Origin: Corella eumyota | Taxonomy: Eukaryota; Chordata; Ascidiacea; Phlebobranchia; Corellidae | Length of the DNA stretch: 64,000 nucleotides | NCBI GenBank assembly: GCA_963082875.1 | Contig: OY720103.1 | Span: 6,448,001 to 6,512,000 of the forward strand | Direction: 5' to 3' | Shown: positions 1 through 11,779 of the stretch, one piece after another | How the letters are laid out: each line of letters opens with the position of its first letter | Numbering within the stretch: position 1 is the stretch's first letter | Position numbers and translations under genes: made by a program | Notes under the pieces: generated by a model | Told to the model about the DNA's origin: nothing | The model's input: the letters and a program-made list of their open reading frames with translations, nothing else | The model's database searches: none

Positions 1-108
1 GAAAAGGACTTTTTGATTTGCTGGATACAAACAATCAAGACAAAGTCTAAGTAGCCCTGAAAAGGACTTTTTGATTTGCTAAATACAAACTAATTAAGAT
101 AGATGCCG
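1..108 (+). repeat. 58-bp tandem duplication
   Basis: Two head-to-tail copies begin with the same AAAAGGACTTTTTGATTTGC stretch at 2 and 60, a period of 58 bp; the second copy diverges after about 45 bp. The array may continue to the left of the window. No coding potential is seen. Confidence 0.8.
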
Positions 109-241
109 GTTTTCGCGCTGAAAAGCTTGGCGGTTTTTTTTTATAACAGTTTGGCGCCTAAAAAATTTTGTAACGAAATAATCGACATTATCACAAAACA
201 GTTACCATTGTGACGCAACAGTTACTATTGTTCGACATTTC

Positions 242-340
242 AGAGTGATGTTATAATTTCTACCGGATTTAAAGGTAAATGTTGTAAATAGGGAAAGTCC
301 CAACGCTCGCGAGTCACGTGACGCACGACGTCATCGTCGT
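242..340 (+). repeat. Dispersed repeat, copy 1
   Basis: The segment with TTGTAAATAGGGAAA followed by a CACGTGACGC..ACGTCATCG stretch recurs in inverted form near 46396-46470. The two copies share the order of blocks but differ by indels. The family and full length are unknown. Confidence 0.55.
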
Positions 341-555
341 AAGATCATATGCTGGCAGACATAGGAAAATGAACTTATTTTGTCCTCTCGGAGCCGTTTG
401 TTGTACTTTTTTTTTAATTTTTCCTGCAGAAAGCAAACTTAACATAAAGAGCAATATTGAACCGTATTATAATAGACATTTTCTACTTTTAAAGTCTTTT
501 TAATTACGTAGGGTGTATTTGAAAAATTTTAACAAATTAAGGTTATGTTGTTAAT

Positions 556-672
556 TTTGAAAATTTACAAGAGCTGCTGAATAAGTGCTGGCTCAGCTTG
601 TCAACGGGAGTTTATATTGTTTTAGGCACCTTATGCAAGGGGTTACAGCATAAGAGCACTTGAAATTAAATC
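556..672 (-). mobile_element. tRNA-derived SINE, internal fragment
   Basis: On the minus strand this matches the middle of the SINE best preserved at 46577-46871, including the region around the GCTGAGCCAGCACTT block. The tRNA head and the A-rich tail are missing, and the copy is diverged. Confidence 0.7.
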
Positions 673-1056
673 CAGGTTGTAAAGCTAAGTGTTTTGACTA
701 CTACACTGCCGATTATTTTCCTTAGTTTTCTATAATTAAAATATACTTGCTCATTATTTACACCCAATTCAAAACTTGCAGGGCTATGATGTTGATTTTT
801 AAAGTTCGATCTCGGTGAGAAAACACTTGTTTGTGTCGACTTCGAGAAATGTTGTTGATTGTTTAAACGCAAGGGACTGGAATCTTGTTTGGAGGAGAAT
901 TTTCGGAAAAGATTTGGGAAAAGTTTGTTTTCAATTTTTTAATATTTATTTTTAATTTAATACTTTTATCTTTACTTTATTACTATTTGTTCCCACTTTT
1001 TGATTCATGTAAATCAGATTGGTTAATATTTTAGGGTTGTGAAAATGTTCTACTAG

Positions 1057-1163
1057 CGGAATGGTTTGGTCACGACCAACAACAATGAAGTCATGGGGTT
1101 ATGGAATGAAGAAAATGACGTTCCCAAGTTGGAAACTGACCTTGCTGCAAATCAAAATTTTGA
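1057..1163 (+). CDS. Possible orphan exon
   Basis: A 107-bp stretch lies between a TACTAG acceptor and a GTGAGAG donor and is open in one frame, reading NGLVTTNNNEVMGLWNEEND and onwards. Its composition is less AT-rich than its surroundings, as expected for coding sequence. I recognise no family, and no neighbouring exon could be linked to it with confidence. It may be an exon of a gene outside the window or a relic. Confidence 0.25.
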
Positions 1164-1169
1164 GTGAGA

Positions 1170-3960
1170 GTTTTATTATCACGGTTAAATTTTATATTTT
1201 TTAGTGTTGGTATATTTAAAAACATTAAGTGTTGGTATATTTAAATTTCTAGTGTTTAAACTGATACTTTTTTTAATTTAATTTAAATGTTTTATTTATT
1301 TTGTGGTAACTTTTTTTGTTTAGAAAGGTCACATGTTTCTTGTTTGTCTTCAAAATTTGGGTTAAAAAAATAATAAAGTAAATGTTTAGAAAACACAAAT
1401 TCTATTTTGACGATAAATTTATTAATATTTTATTTTTTTTAGCTTTTAATTAACTCAACCTTAATCAAAATCTTTTATCTTCTACTTGAGCCTGGAACTT
1501 GAGTACTTAAACCATAGGTAAAATGTTTTTAATTTTTTGCACAAAATAGGTATATATATATATTATATTTATAAAATTTTAAAGAAATAGTTATACACTA
1601 CAAATAAAATTAACTTCTCAAATATCTGAAAAAATTTTTTTTTTATAAGTTAGGCAAAAATGTAATAAAAACATGATTAATAAAAACTGCTTTTTAAGGT
1701 ATAAAAATTAACTCGCGACCTTTTTTTGCTTCACAAAATGATTGTAGCAGCAACCACTTACTCACTGACGACATCGTGTGAAGGTCAGTGTTGTGAAAAT
1801 ATTTGAAAATAATATAATATTCTTTTACATATTGTTTTTAATTTAATCCAAATTACATTTTAATTGTTTTTTTGTTTTTGAAATTTTTTTTAAAGATTTT
1901 ATTACTTTTAAATATTTTCTATATTTTATTTGCTAAAAAAATATTATATTTTATTTGCTAAATTTTTTTTTTTTGTACTTTTAAAAATTTATATATAATT
2001 TGTTTTTAATTTTTTTTAGTTATATTAGTTATTGTACATACTTTACTTTGAAATTTTTTAAATTAAAATTCTTTATAATAATGTGAAAAGTTTGTAAATA
2101 GAGTTATGTGTTTATTCCCATTACCCTATTAACTTACAATAAGGCTGTTTTGAAAAATAGAAAAAAACGTTGAAATTAAAAAAGGGTGAAAAATATTTTA
2201 CATGATTTTTTTTATACTTATGTCTGATTAAAATATTCAAAAGGAATGAGTTAAACACACCAAACTTAAATGTCTATAATCTTGTAGTAAAGGGTCATAA
2301 ACAAAGTTATAGACTTAGTTGGAATAAAAAGTCGTGTAGAACATTTTCTAATAATTTCAACATTTCAAGAATCCATTTTTTTACATAGATGAAATGTCAG
2401 TTTTGTATTAATTAATAATTATAAAACTTTAAATTAATTTTTATTAATTACCACTAATTTTAACTTTTAGATTTAATATTTTTAATGACACCACAACCGC
2501 CCTTGTTTCAACAATCATGATTTAAAGTGTTTTAATTTTAATATTTATTTTTGCAACTTAACTTGTATCTGTATAATTTTTAACAAATAATAAATATTGG
2601 TTTGTAATATTTTTGGGTTAATTTATTGATTAGTTAAAATTTTTACAATTTATATTTTAGTTATTCTTACATTATGGAAAAAAATTCTAGATGTTGAAAT
2701 AACAGATTTAGTAATTTAATTAATATTTATTAATTAACTTTTTTAAACAACATTGGGCTTTTTATTTAACTATGTTTAGTATTTCAAAGCTTTGTAAACA
2801 TTGTGTTTTATATATTTATATACTTTAAACAAATTATAGTTTTATTTTTAATTTTCCTGCTTTACACTATATGAAATACCTTAAAGGTTAAGTTTTAGTT
2901 GGTAAGTAGTTCAATTGTGTAAACATAACATAGTTTTACTTCAGATTTTTTCTTTTTTTGGTAAAAATATTACCACACTATTTTATTTAAGTTTTGTGAG
3001 AATTTAGTATTTCTATATATCAAAAAAAAGATCAAAATTTTCTTTGGCTTCACAACCCCCCTCCCCCATTTTTGGGTCTCATAGTAATAATAGAGCTAGC
3101 AAAACCGACTTGGGGTTGTACAAGAATAAGTGAGGTCTTCAATAAAATATTTATCTTCTATAATTCTTAAATTGGTAATAATAAGAAACAAAATTTTAGA
3201 TTTTTAGTGATCATCAATCACTTTGTTTATGTTTACATGTCCATAAACCGTCGTTTAACATCACAAGAAAGTTATAATTTGTTAGTTTCATTTTTTTCCA
3301 GTACATTTTGTCAATATGTTTTATTTGATCACATATAGTTGCCTCAAATGCCTCTAAATAGACTGTTTGCAGTGGGTACAATGTGTTTAGTATGTACAAG
3401 TTTTTTAATACCAATTAAAAACTAAAACATGTAATGTTTATAATTGTCATTAATGTTGCCTAAATAACATTTTTTTGGTTAAAAATTGTTTATTTTTAAA
3501 TTTTAAAAGTCCCTTTTTTTATATAGACATTAAACAATTTTCATGCTTTTAATTCAAACTCGGTTATGTAATAGTGAAAAGCAAACGCTAAACAAAAATA
3601 ATTATTTTGTACTTCAGCTTTATATAAAGGATGATTACCCAAACATTTTACTTAAAAAATTTTATTTTATAAGACTGTAAGCTATGCAAAGGTCAGTGTG
3701 CTATGAATTATTGAGGGTTTGTAAACAAAATGTTTGCTTAAGATAAAATCACATGCTAACGGCCGCTCTTTTTTATTTGCTGTGCACATGATTTATTCTT
3801 ATTAAAGTTTAATTTTAGTTTATTTAATTAAAGCTATAATGTATGTAACAACATCCATTTGTAAGTTGAAAATTTTTTTTTATAACATTACGTGCTATGA
3901 CTATAAAAAATATTTATTAAAATTTAATTCCAATATTAAATTCTAAAATATATAAAGACC
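1170..3960. other. AT-rich stretch without a recognisable gene
   Basis: Long A and T runs and many short direct repeats are present. Near 3681-3770 there is a diverged relative of the start of the duplicated unit described from 3965. I see no coding frame, RNA gene or intact transposon. Confidence 0.6.
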
Positions 3961-3964
3961 AACA

Positions 3965-6900
3965 AGCTATGAATGATCAAGAGTTTATAAATAAATTGTT
4001 TGGTTAGAAAAAAAAAGATTTAGCCTTAGTGTAAAAAACATATAAAACTATGTCAAAAATAGGTAAACATTTGCTAACATATTGTTCTTTTTATTTGTGT
4101 ATTTAACTATTAAATTTTTATCAATTATCGAGAGTTTGTTTGTACGCCTAGTTGCAAAATTGTACTAAAAGGTTTAGTTAATCTATCATAAATTTTGTAT
4201 TTACAGTGCTGTAACTATTGTAATATAAAAATTAGTCAGTTAGGCCTTAAGTCAGTTAAGCTTTCTGTTAGGTTTATTTGTGAATAGGCCTATGATATGT
4301 TGATATTTATAAAATTAAAAAAAATTTAGTTTAATGTTTTGCATACCAATTTGTGGATATTTATTATAAAAAACTTTTTTAAATGTGTTGTGAGATTTTT
4401 ATTATGGTTTTGTAGTAACAGCAGGATCATAAAAACTATTTAAGATAGTTTAGCAGTGCTAAACAAAAGAATTAAAATGATTACCAAAAATATGAAAAAA
4501 GGAACATGAAATTAAACAAATTATTTAGAAATTACTAGTTGCAACATAAAGTAGAATTTGGTGCATTATAATTTGGGTTAAAAAAAGCCCCTGAAAGATT
4601 TTGTTAAATACAATCACTTTTAATTAATTTTTTTTTGGTTTTAATCGAACTTTTAATTAAACAATTTAATTTAATTTGTAATTACATCTTATGTATGGTT
4701 TAAAATGGTTTTATTTTTTATTAGCTTAGAAGCCCTTTCCGCTTTAAATTACATTTGCACAAAAACACAGATTTGCTGTTAATTTAAATTAAGTTTTATT
4801 TAATTACAAATTCAAACAACAAAGTTAACATGGGTTACCTTTAGGTGGAATTTGACCTTTTGGGCAATCAATAAAAACAAAAATCTAGTGGTTTAACTTC
4901 TTGCAGCCTTAAGTAAACACTTAAAAATTGTTGTAGCCTAGTTTTAATTAACTCTTTTTTAGTTATTTGTTTAAGTTTCTTGTGTTTTTTACTTTTAAAG
5001 ACATTTCGTATTATGTAAAAGCTAACCTAAATTTTTATTAAGTAAGTAAACATACAATATGTTTTACTAAAGTATAAACTTTTTTCGATTTAATTTAATA
5101 TTTTCAGCTATGAAATATCAAGAGTTTATAAATAAATTGTTTGGTTAGAAAAAAATGATTTAGCCTTAGCGTAAAAAACATATAAAACTATGTCAAAAAA
5201 AGGTTAACATTTGCTAACATATCACTCTTTTTATTTGTGTAGTTAACTATTAAATTTTTATCAATTATTGAGAGTTTGTTTGTACGCCTAGTTGTAAAAT
5301 TGTATTAAAATGTTGAGTTAATCTATCAAAAATTTATATTTACAGTGCTGGAAATTTTGTAATTTAAAAATTAGTCAGTTAGGCCTCAAGTCGGTTAAGC
5401 TTTGCTGTTAGGTTTATTTGTGAATAGGCCTATGATATGTTGATATTTATAAAATTGAAAAAAAAATTATTTTAATGTTTTGCATACCAATTTGTGGATA
5501 TTTATTATAAAAAACTTTTTTTAAATGTGTTGTGAGATTTTTATTATGGTTTTGTAGTAACAGCAGGATCATAAAAACTATTTAAGATAGTTTAGCAATG
5601 CTAAACAAAAGAATTAAAATGATTACCAAAAACATGAAAAAAGGAACATGAAATTAAACAAATTATTTCGAAATTACTAGTTGTAACATAAAGTAGAATT
5701 TGGTGCATTATAATGTAGGGTTTTCTTAATGTTTTAATTAATTTAATAATATTAATAGGGGTGGTTTGAAGTGGTTTATTAAATTTTAGTTTGTGGATTG
5801 TTAGTTGTCTAATTTGGGGACACCACAGGTTCTATCATAGCCTTTATTGCTAAAGTCTATGATAAACCTAACTATTTAATTAATAAATTGTTTAAGATTC
5901 AAGACTCCGTTCAACTTGAATTGCACCTAAGCTTTCTGGTTAGTTTAACTAAGGATTGCGAGTTATATTGTACACACAAATAATATAAAACAAGTACTTG
6001 TTACACTAAATGAGCAATACTAAATAAAAACTAACATTACATTTTTATATTAATGACGCGTCTGGCCGTAAGGCCAGACTTGACTGCTGTTGTAAGCAAC
6101 TAACTGAGCAACTAAGCCAGAGTAAGAGAGTTTATAAATAAAAATACAAGCTTATATACCCAAAAGGTGGGGTAATTATAAAAACAAGGTGGCGTCGGGC
6201 AAGTTATACGAGTCGTCCTTTTCTTGGTTTCTTCTATTGCGATGACGTTTTAGAACCGGCCTGGAGCGGTCAGAAGTCTGATTATTGGCATTGTTTCGTG
6301 CGTTGATCCGATAAATTGCGTTGTTTGGCCTGTTAAATTGCATTGTTTATGGCCTGACAGGTAAAATGTCGTCATTTGCCGTTAACTTTTTGACGCCCGA
6401 ACTAACTTTGAAGGCGTGTCGGTTCGGTGAACTCGTATGAACTTAACCCGATGGGAAGCGGTTAAGAATTAAGCGCTTGCCACAATAATTTGGGTAAAAA
6501 AAAGCCCCTGAAAGATTTCGTTAAATAAAATAACTTTTATTTGATTTTTAATTACATCTTATCTATAGTTTAAAATAGTTTTATTTTTTATAAGCTCAAG
6601 AAACCCTTTCCGCTTTAAATAACATTTGCAGAAAAATACCGATTTGCTGTTAATTTAAATTAAGTTTTATTTAATTACAAATTCAAACAACAAAGTAAAC
6701 ATGGGTTACCTTTAGGTGGAATTTGACCTTTTAAGCAATCAATAAAAACAAAAATCTAGTGGTTTAACTTCTTGCAGTCTTAAGTAAACACTTAAAAATT
6801 GTTGTAGCCTAGTTTAAATTAACTCTTCTTTAGTTATTTGTTTAAGATTTTTGTGTTTTTTACTTCTAAAGACATTTTATATTATGTAAAAGCTAACCTA

Positions 6901-6977
6901 AATTTTTATTAAGTAAGTAAACATACAATATGTTTTACTAAATTATAAACTTTTTTCAATTTAATTCAATATTTTCT
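3965..6977 (+). repeat. Tandem duplication of a 1.1-kb unit
   Basis: Unit A (about 3965-5107) and unit B (about 5108-6977) share long near-identical blocks, for example GAGTTTATAAATAAATTGTT at 3981 and again at 5121, and the AAAAGCCCCTGAAAGATTT block at about 4583 and 6499. Unit B is longer only because a 771-bp solo LTR was inserted into it. Both units are AT-rich and have no coding potential. Confidence 0.85.
5714..6484 (+). mobile_element. Solo LTR of an LTR retrotransposon
   Basis: The insertion is defined exactly by comparison with unit A of the duplication, which lacks it. It starts TGTAGGG, ends GCCACA, and is flanked by a 4-bp ATAA target duplication at 5710-5713 and 6485-6488. The TG..CA ends, the small duplication, the length of 771 bp and the absence of any coding sequence fit a solo LTR left by recombination between the two LTRs of a fossil element. 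A related 3' fragment lies at 12831-13050. The superfamily cannot be read from the LTR alone. Confidence 0.8.
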
Positions 6978-7080
6978 GTGTGGAATATTAAAGTGTACAA
7001 CTTTAAGAGAAAGGATAAAAAGAAACAAATCAAAGCTACAAAATTGATATGTGACATATCATTAAGTTTCATACACTTTC

Positions 7081-7280
7081 CATAACCATAATAAAGTACA
7101 AATACAGGGCTATCTAGATCTTTGCATTAAAATTATAAAAAAATGTAAATTTACAACAGTTTATTACACTTAGTCAAAATCTTCATATAACTATAATAAA
7201 GTACAAATACAGGGTCATCTCGATCGTGAATATTTGCATTAAAATTTTAAAAATAATATTAAATTTACAACAGTTTATTG
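7081..7280 (+). repeat. Tandem duplication of about 100 bp upstream of the NTase-TPR gene
   Basis: Two copies (7081-7165 and 7184-7280) share the AATAAAGTACAAATACAGGG block and end in TTTACAACAGTTTATT. They lie just upstream of the start codon at 7325, so they fall in the likely promoter or 5' leader of that gene. Confidence 0.75.
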
Positions 7281-7324
7281 AAATCCTAAATTAAATGTGT
7301 TACAAATAAGTGTATAACATAACA

Positions 7325-9277
7325 ATGGAAATAGAAGATGAGATTATAGAACAACTTAAACAAATTTGTGACAAAAGTGGAAAAGAAAAATTTCCAAAAC
7401 AATCTGCAAAACTTTTTCATAAACTAGGTTTAATTTACAAAATTGGAGCTTTAAATAGAGATTCGAATAATGTTAACAATTTGATGAAAACTTGGTTTAA
7501 ATTTAATCCTTTTAGTAAAAAAGAATATTTAAAATATTCTGACAAAATCAAATTAATTCAAAGTGCAGCTTTACTAAATGCATCGATTGTACGAGATCCT
7601 GAAAATGTGGAAGAAATTAAACAGGATCTTCGTCAATTTTGCTCTGAATTGTTAAAAGTTGCTAATGCGAAAAATCTGAAAGCAGAACTAACTAAATATT
7701 CTCAAACAATTGCTGAAGATGTTGTTAAAATAAGAATTAAAGTAAATGCAGTACTAACAACCATACCTTATATTTCGGAAGACATATCTAATGAAGAATT
7801 TAGAAAACTTAAAAGTAAAAAAGTTTGGACTATAAGCAACTTACAGAATATAATAAGTAAAGATTATACAATAATTATGAAACGTATTGCTGGGTTTTGT
7901 GAAGAAATCATGGGAAATCCACCATGTGAATATGCTTTAGTGGGACTTGGATCACTTTCACGAAAGGAAATTACTCCTTACTCTGATTTTGAAAATGTCA
8001 TAATTTTAGATGACAATATCACAGAATTATGTGGCAATCAACAAGAAAAAATAAAGGAATACTTTGGGTGGTTTGCTGTACTCTTTCAAATTATTTTAAT
8101 TAATTTTGGAGAAACTATTCTTCCTGCTGTTAATATTCCAAGTTTAAATAGTGGGGATCCAACTAAATTTAACTTTTATGATGCTGTTACGCCTCTGGAC
8201 ATTTCCTTTGATGGAATGATGCCACATGCTTGTAAATCTCCACTAGGAAGACAAGTTGAAACAGAAAAAAAAACATTTACACTTGAACTAATTCAAACTG
8301 TTGGCAAAATGGCAAGTTTTATTGGGTCAGACGAGGATATCAAGAATGGGTTCCACTTGGCTGATATGTTGATGACGTCATGTTTTGTTGCTGGCAGTCA
8401 ACAAATACATAAACAATTTAAAAAATTAGTTACCAACGAAATAAGTTTGTTGGACAAAAAACAGTTTCAAACATACATTATAGATCAAATCATAGAAAAT
8501 AAAAAAGATTTTAACATATTGACACAACTAAATCAGTTAAAAAATCAACCAAATCTAAATATTAAACGAATGGTTTACAGAAGTTCAACTTTATTTATAT
8601 CAGCAGTTGGAAAAATTGATTTTATTCAGGAAAATTGCTGCTTTGATATTCTAGATGTTCTTTTTCAACAATTCATGTTGACGGAAACCATTGTAAAAGA
8701 TCTCAAATTTGCCATCGCTGTTGCATGTGAGACAAGAGTTTACATGGATAAAAAATCACAAGATGATATGGTAAAACAATCAGAAATGCAAAGTAAATTT
8801 ATAGCAACAGTTGGAATGAAAAGTCTAATGGAATATTTCTTAACAATTTTTGCATTTCAATACTTTATATTCGACTTAGATAACTTAATAAAACCTGAAA
8901 TAGAGTTAGTTCCACTAATATGTTATTTCTTGCAAAACTATAAGTATGCAATAGATTGGGCAAACCAGCATTTTTATAAAACAAAACTAAACAATATTCC
9001 AAATAGATGTTTGTACAAAAAAGATAAACATAATATTGCTTATTGTCACCATTGGATAGGGATGTGCAAATTTGAATGTAACCAATATAAAGAAGCATTA
9101 TCTGATTTCCAAACCTCACTTAAAATTTACAAACGAATAAATAGCGATACAACTAAAAGCAGTGATGTTGCTAATCGTCATTATTGGATTGGATTATGCA
9201 AATATGAGCTAACTCGATTTGAAGAAGCTTTATCAAATTTTTTAAATTTTCCTAGAAATTCACCAACTTATTGGTGA
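7325..9277 (+). CDS. GlnD/DUF294-like nucleotidyltransferase with C-terminal TPRs
   Basis: A 650-residue single-exon frame. The frame opens further upstream only through a GTG at 7310; the first ATG, in a good AACAATGG context, is at 7325 and is taken as the start. Residues 1-200 are helical and charged and not assigned. Residues 205-225 read VGLGSLSRKEITPYSDFE, the nucleotidyltransferase signature (GS at 209-210, acidic pair D221 and E223) of the GlnD uridylyltransferase/DUF294 type; a third acidic residue may be D292 or D296 in PLDISFD. Residues 300-560 are helical. From about 570 there are two TPR-like units of 44 residues (WIGMCKFECNQYKEALSDF and its repeat). Known members of this fold transfer nucleotides to proteins or small molecules; the substrate here is unknown. 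The C-terminus is cut in the TPR array, so the product may be truncated. A young gene duplicate or near-pseudogene is possible. Confidence 0.72.
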   Translation: MEIEDEIIEQLKQICDKSGKEKFPKQSAKLFHKLGLIYKIGALNRDSNNVNNLMKTWFKFNPFSKKEYLKYSDKIKLIQSAALLNASIVRDPENVEEIKQDLRQFCSELLKVANAKNLKAELTKYSQTIAEDVVKIRIKVNAVLTTIPYISEDISNEEFRKLKSKKVWTISNLQNIISKDYTIIMKRIAGFCEEIMGNPPCEYALVGLGSLSRKEITPYSDFENVIILDDNITELCGNQQEKIKEYFGWFAVLFQIILINFGETILPAVNIPSLNSGDPTKFNFYDAVTPLDISFDGMMPHACKSPLGRQVETEKKTFTLELIQTVGKMASFIGSDEDIKNGFHLADMLMTSCFVAGSQQIHKQFKKLVTNEISLLDKKQFQTYIIDQIIENKKDFNILTQLNQLKNQPNLNIKRMVYRSSTLFISAVGKIDFIQENCCFDILDVLFQQFMLTETIVKDLKFAIAVACETRVYMDKKSQDDMVKQSEMQSKFIATVGMKSLMEYFLTIFAFQYFIFDLDNLIKPEIELVPLICYFLQNYKYAIDWANQHFYKTKLNNIPNRCLYKKDKHNIAYCHHWIGMCKFECNQYKEALSDFQTSLKIYKRINSDTTKSSDVANRHYWIGLCKYELTRFEEALSNFLNFPRNSPTYW

Positions 9278-9735
9278 TAATCCAACCAAGAGTAATGAAA
9301 TTGCAAATTGTCATTATTGGATTGGATTCTGCAAATATGGGCAGAATCATTATAGAGAAGCATTATCTAATTTTCAAACTTCACTTGAAATCCACCAACA
9401 GATTGATGATGATCCAACTAAGAGCAAAGATGTTGCTCATCGTCACTATTGAATTGGAATGTGCGAATATAAGCTTGGTCAACATAAAGAAACATTATTC
9501 GGTTTTCAAACTTCACTTAAAATCCACGAACAAATTGATGAAGACCCAACTAAAAGCAGGGATGTTGCTAATTGTCATCATTGGATTGGAATGTGCAAAT
9601 TTGAAACTAGCCAATACAAAGAAGCACTGTCTGATTTTGAAACCTTACCTTCATCAACAAATTGGTGACAATCCAATCAAGGGCAGGAAAATGCTGATTG
9701 TCATTATCAGATAGAAATGTGCAAATATAAGTATT
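9278..9735 (+). pseudogene. Decayed continuation of the TPR array
   Basis: The 132-bp (44-codon) repeat of the preceding gene goes on past its stop. Copies of the ATTGGATTGGAATGTGC block lie at about 9316, 9448 and 9580, with a weaker one at 9706. The step from 9183 to 9316 is 133 bp, a single-base shift that takes the later units out of the gene's frame. At 9450 the conserved Trp codon TGG has become TGA. The last spacing is 126 bp and the sequence then fades. At least four more TPR units therefore once followed the present stop, and the ancestral protein was longer. Confidence 0.75.
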
Positions 9736-10330
9736 TCTAAACTTTACTTAAAATTAAACATAAAAATATAGCCATCCAGCACCCTAATTAAATCTGCGGT
9801 CATATTTTAAAAAATGTTTAAAAAAAATTGTGTTAAATTAAAACTTTTTCTTGTTTTTTTTCTGTATTATTTTAAATCTCATCAGTAATATTTCTGTAAT
9901 TATAAATGGAAACTAGTTTATAAATAACAAATGTACTGTTAATGCAACTACTGTTATTTTTGTTTTTATTTGTTCTATTACTTTTATTTTCGGGTATATT
10001 TTAAAAACAATTTAGCTTTTTATTTTAAGTTTAAACAGAACAATCTGACAAACAACCTTGAATGTAATAACAACACTTATGGATAATCCTTTGTATTTTT
10101 TAAAAATAAGCTATTAATAATTATTAGAGCGATGCAATTATTTTTTTTATTCTACAATTCTTAAAAACTCCTGGATTAAAATTTTGAACTGTAAAAATTT
10201 CATTTTTAATTTTATTCATATAAAATATTAAAAAACAAAATAATTTTAAATTTAATTTACTTTCTGTACAAATATAATATATCAATATGTATTATTGCTT
10301 TCCCTTAAGCTTATTTATCACTTTAATTAC
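9736..10330. other. AT-rich intergenic stretch
   Basis: No coding frame or recognisable repeat is seen. It lies between the plus-strand TPR array and the minus-strand NLR relic and so holds the 3' flank of the nucleotidyltransferase gene. Confidence 0.5.
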
Positions 10331-10331
10331 C

Positions 10332-10403
10332 CCAGATGAGCCAGAACTTAAATATTGAGCAATTATAATCTATATAATATCCCAAACTGTTATAGGCAAC
10401 TCG
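10332..10403 (+). mobile_element. SINE tail fragment
   Basis: This matches the 3' half of the local tRNA-derived SINE, including the AATTATAATCTATATAATAT and GGCAACTCGA blocks seen also at 46738-46781. The head and the A-rich tail are absent. Confidence 0.75.
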
Positions 10404-10782
10404 AAAAAAAAATCTGTATCATAGCATTCTAAAAACTAATTCCACAAATAAATTGATAACAATAACAACTCGGGTTTCAGCAGATGAATAAAATGGGATG
10501 GAAAGGGATATTTTTACTGAAACCTTAAACTTTAATCCATGCAGCAAGCATTTAAATTGAGATGTCAACAACTGTGTTGGATTTTTCTGAACAAAATAAT
10601 AATATACTTTAAAAAAACATGGAATATACATTTGGCAATAATTTAAAGGTTTTCCTAAAAAAATTTATTACATTACAAAAAAAACTATTTTGTCATTTGA
10701 TACAATAATAGTAAATTAACAATAAAAACAAATTTGTTTGTAATAAACAATATGTATGAAACAACTTTGTATAAGCAAACAC

Positions 10783-10924
10783 CTCGGTAGCAGGAGTAAC
10801 ATCATTGCAACGAACAACATGGACATGAATTTGATCATCCTCATTAAGTGCACTTTCAGATATATCAATGTAACATCCCGATACTTAAACTCTGCCTCCT
10901 TTCACACCAAAACTTTGCTTGCAG
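10783..10924 (-). pseudogene. ZU5-like exon of the NLR relic
   Basis: The minus strand reads GVKGGRV, then a stop codon in place of one residue, then VSGCYIDISESALNEDDQIH and on to DVTPATE, where a GTGTTT donor-like site follows. The glycine-rich start, the I-x-I-x-x-x-A-L-x-E-D core and the spacing to the end are those of ZU5 domains (UNC5, PIDD, ankyrin). It lies downstream of the LRR exons on the same strand, so it was probably the C-terminal part of the same gene, although a separate gene is not excluded. Confidence 0.5.
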
Positions 10925-11779
10925 TGTCTTAAAAACAATAAAATTATCTTTTGTGAAATTTGAATAAGAAAAGATTCGTATTAAAAAATTTGTAAAAAAA
11001 TATTGCAAACTAACCAGATCCACTTTTTGCAATATCTTTATTTGTAGTGTAGATAAATCTTTTTTCTTTAATAAAACAGATCATTTTAAAACTATTTATT
11101 GCCTTAGTCAAACAATATTTCTAAAAACAAGTGTCAAATTTCTTAATTATTTTGATTGCCTGGATAAATTTTTATGTTTCCAGACTTTTAACGATTGATC
11201 AGATTTATCTGCAGAGATGGATTGTACTTCCAGAAAACTAGGGATTTAAAATATTTCAGTTTGTGGTAAATCTAGCTGTAAAATATTATACAAAACATAT
11301 TATATATGCACACAAAAAGAATAGGACAATCTCACTTCATTTATTAGACAAAAAATATTTAGTTAAGTTCCAATTTAGTTTTATATTTTTGCAAATCATA
11401 GACAAACTAACAGATACAAAACTTCCAAACAGACATTTTACAATTAACAAACAGAATAAACAGTCATGTAAAATTATTATATTAGCTTTAAGTTTAAGAA
11501 GCCTTGAGTTAAATTGCTACATTTTAGATTAATGCATTTATTTAAAACTAGAGGAAATATTGTTAAACCAGTTTAATTTACTAAAATTAAGTTGCAATGT
11601 CTTGCTTACAACAAGGCTCATATTAGAATTTTAAATTAAAATGTCATTCTACAAAAAATTAAAACAAGAAAAATATTTTACAACATATTTGATTTTTTTA
11701 AATTCATGAACAAAAATAGATTTAAAAAAAAAAAGTTTTTAATTACCTGGTTAGATTTGTGTGTCACCACATAAAAATA

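Noticed and set aside
3214-3414. 66-residue minus-strand frame
   Set aside because: No motif, no splice context and no similarity to a known family; length is within chance for AT-rich DNA.
7310-7324. Start of the NTase-TPR protein at 7310
   Set aside because: The codon there is GTG; the first ATG in frame, with a better context, is at 7325.
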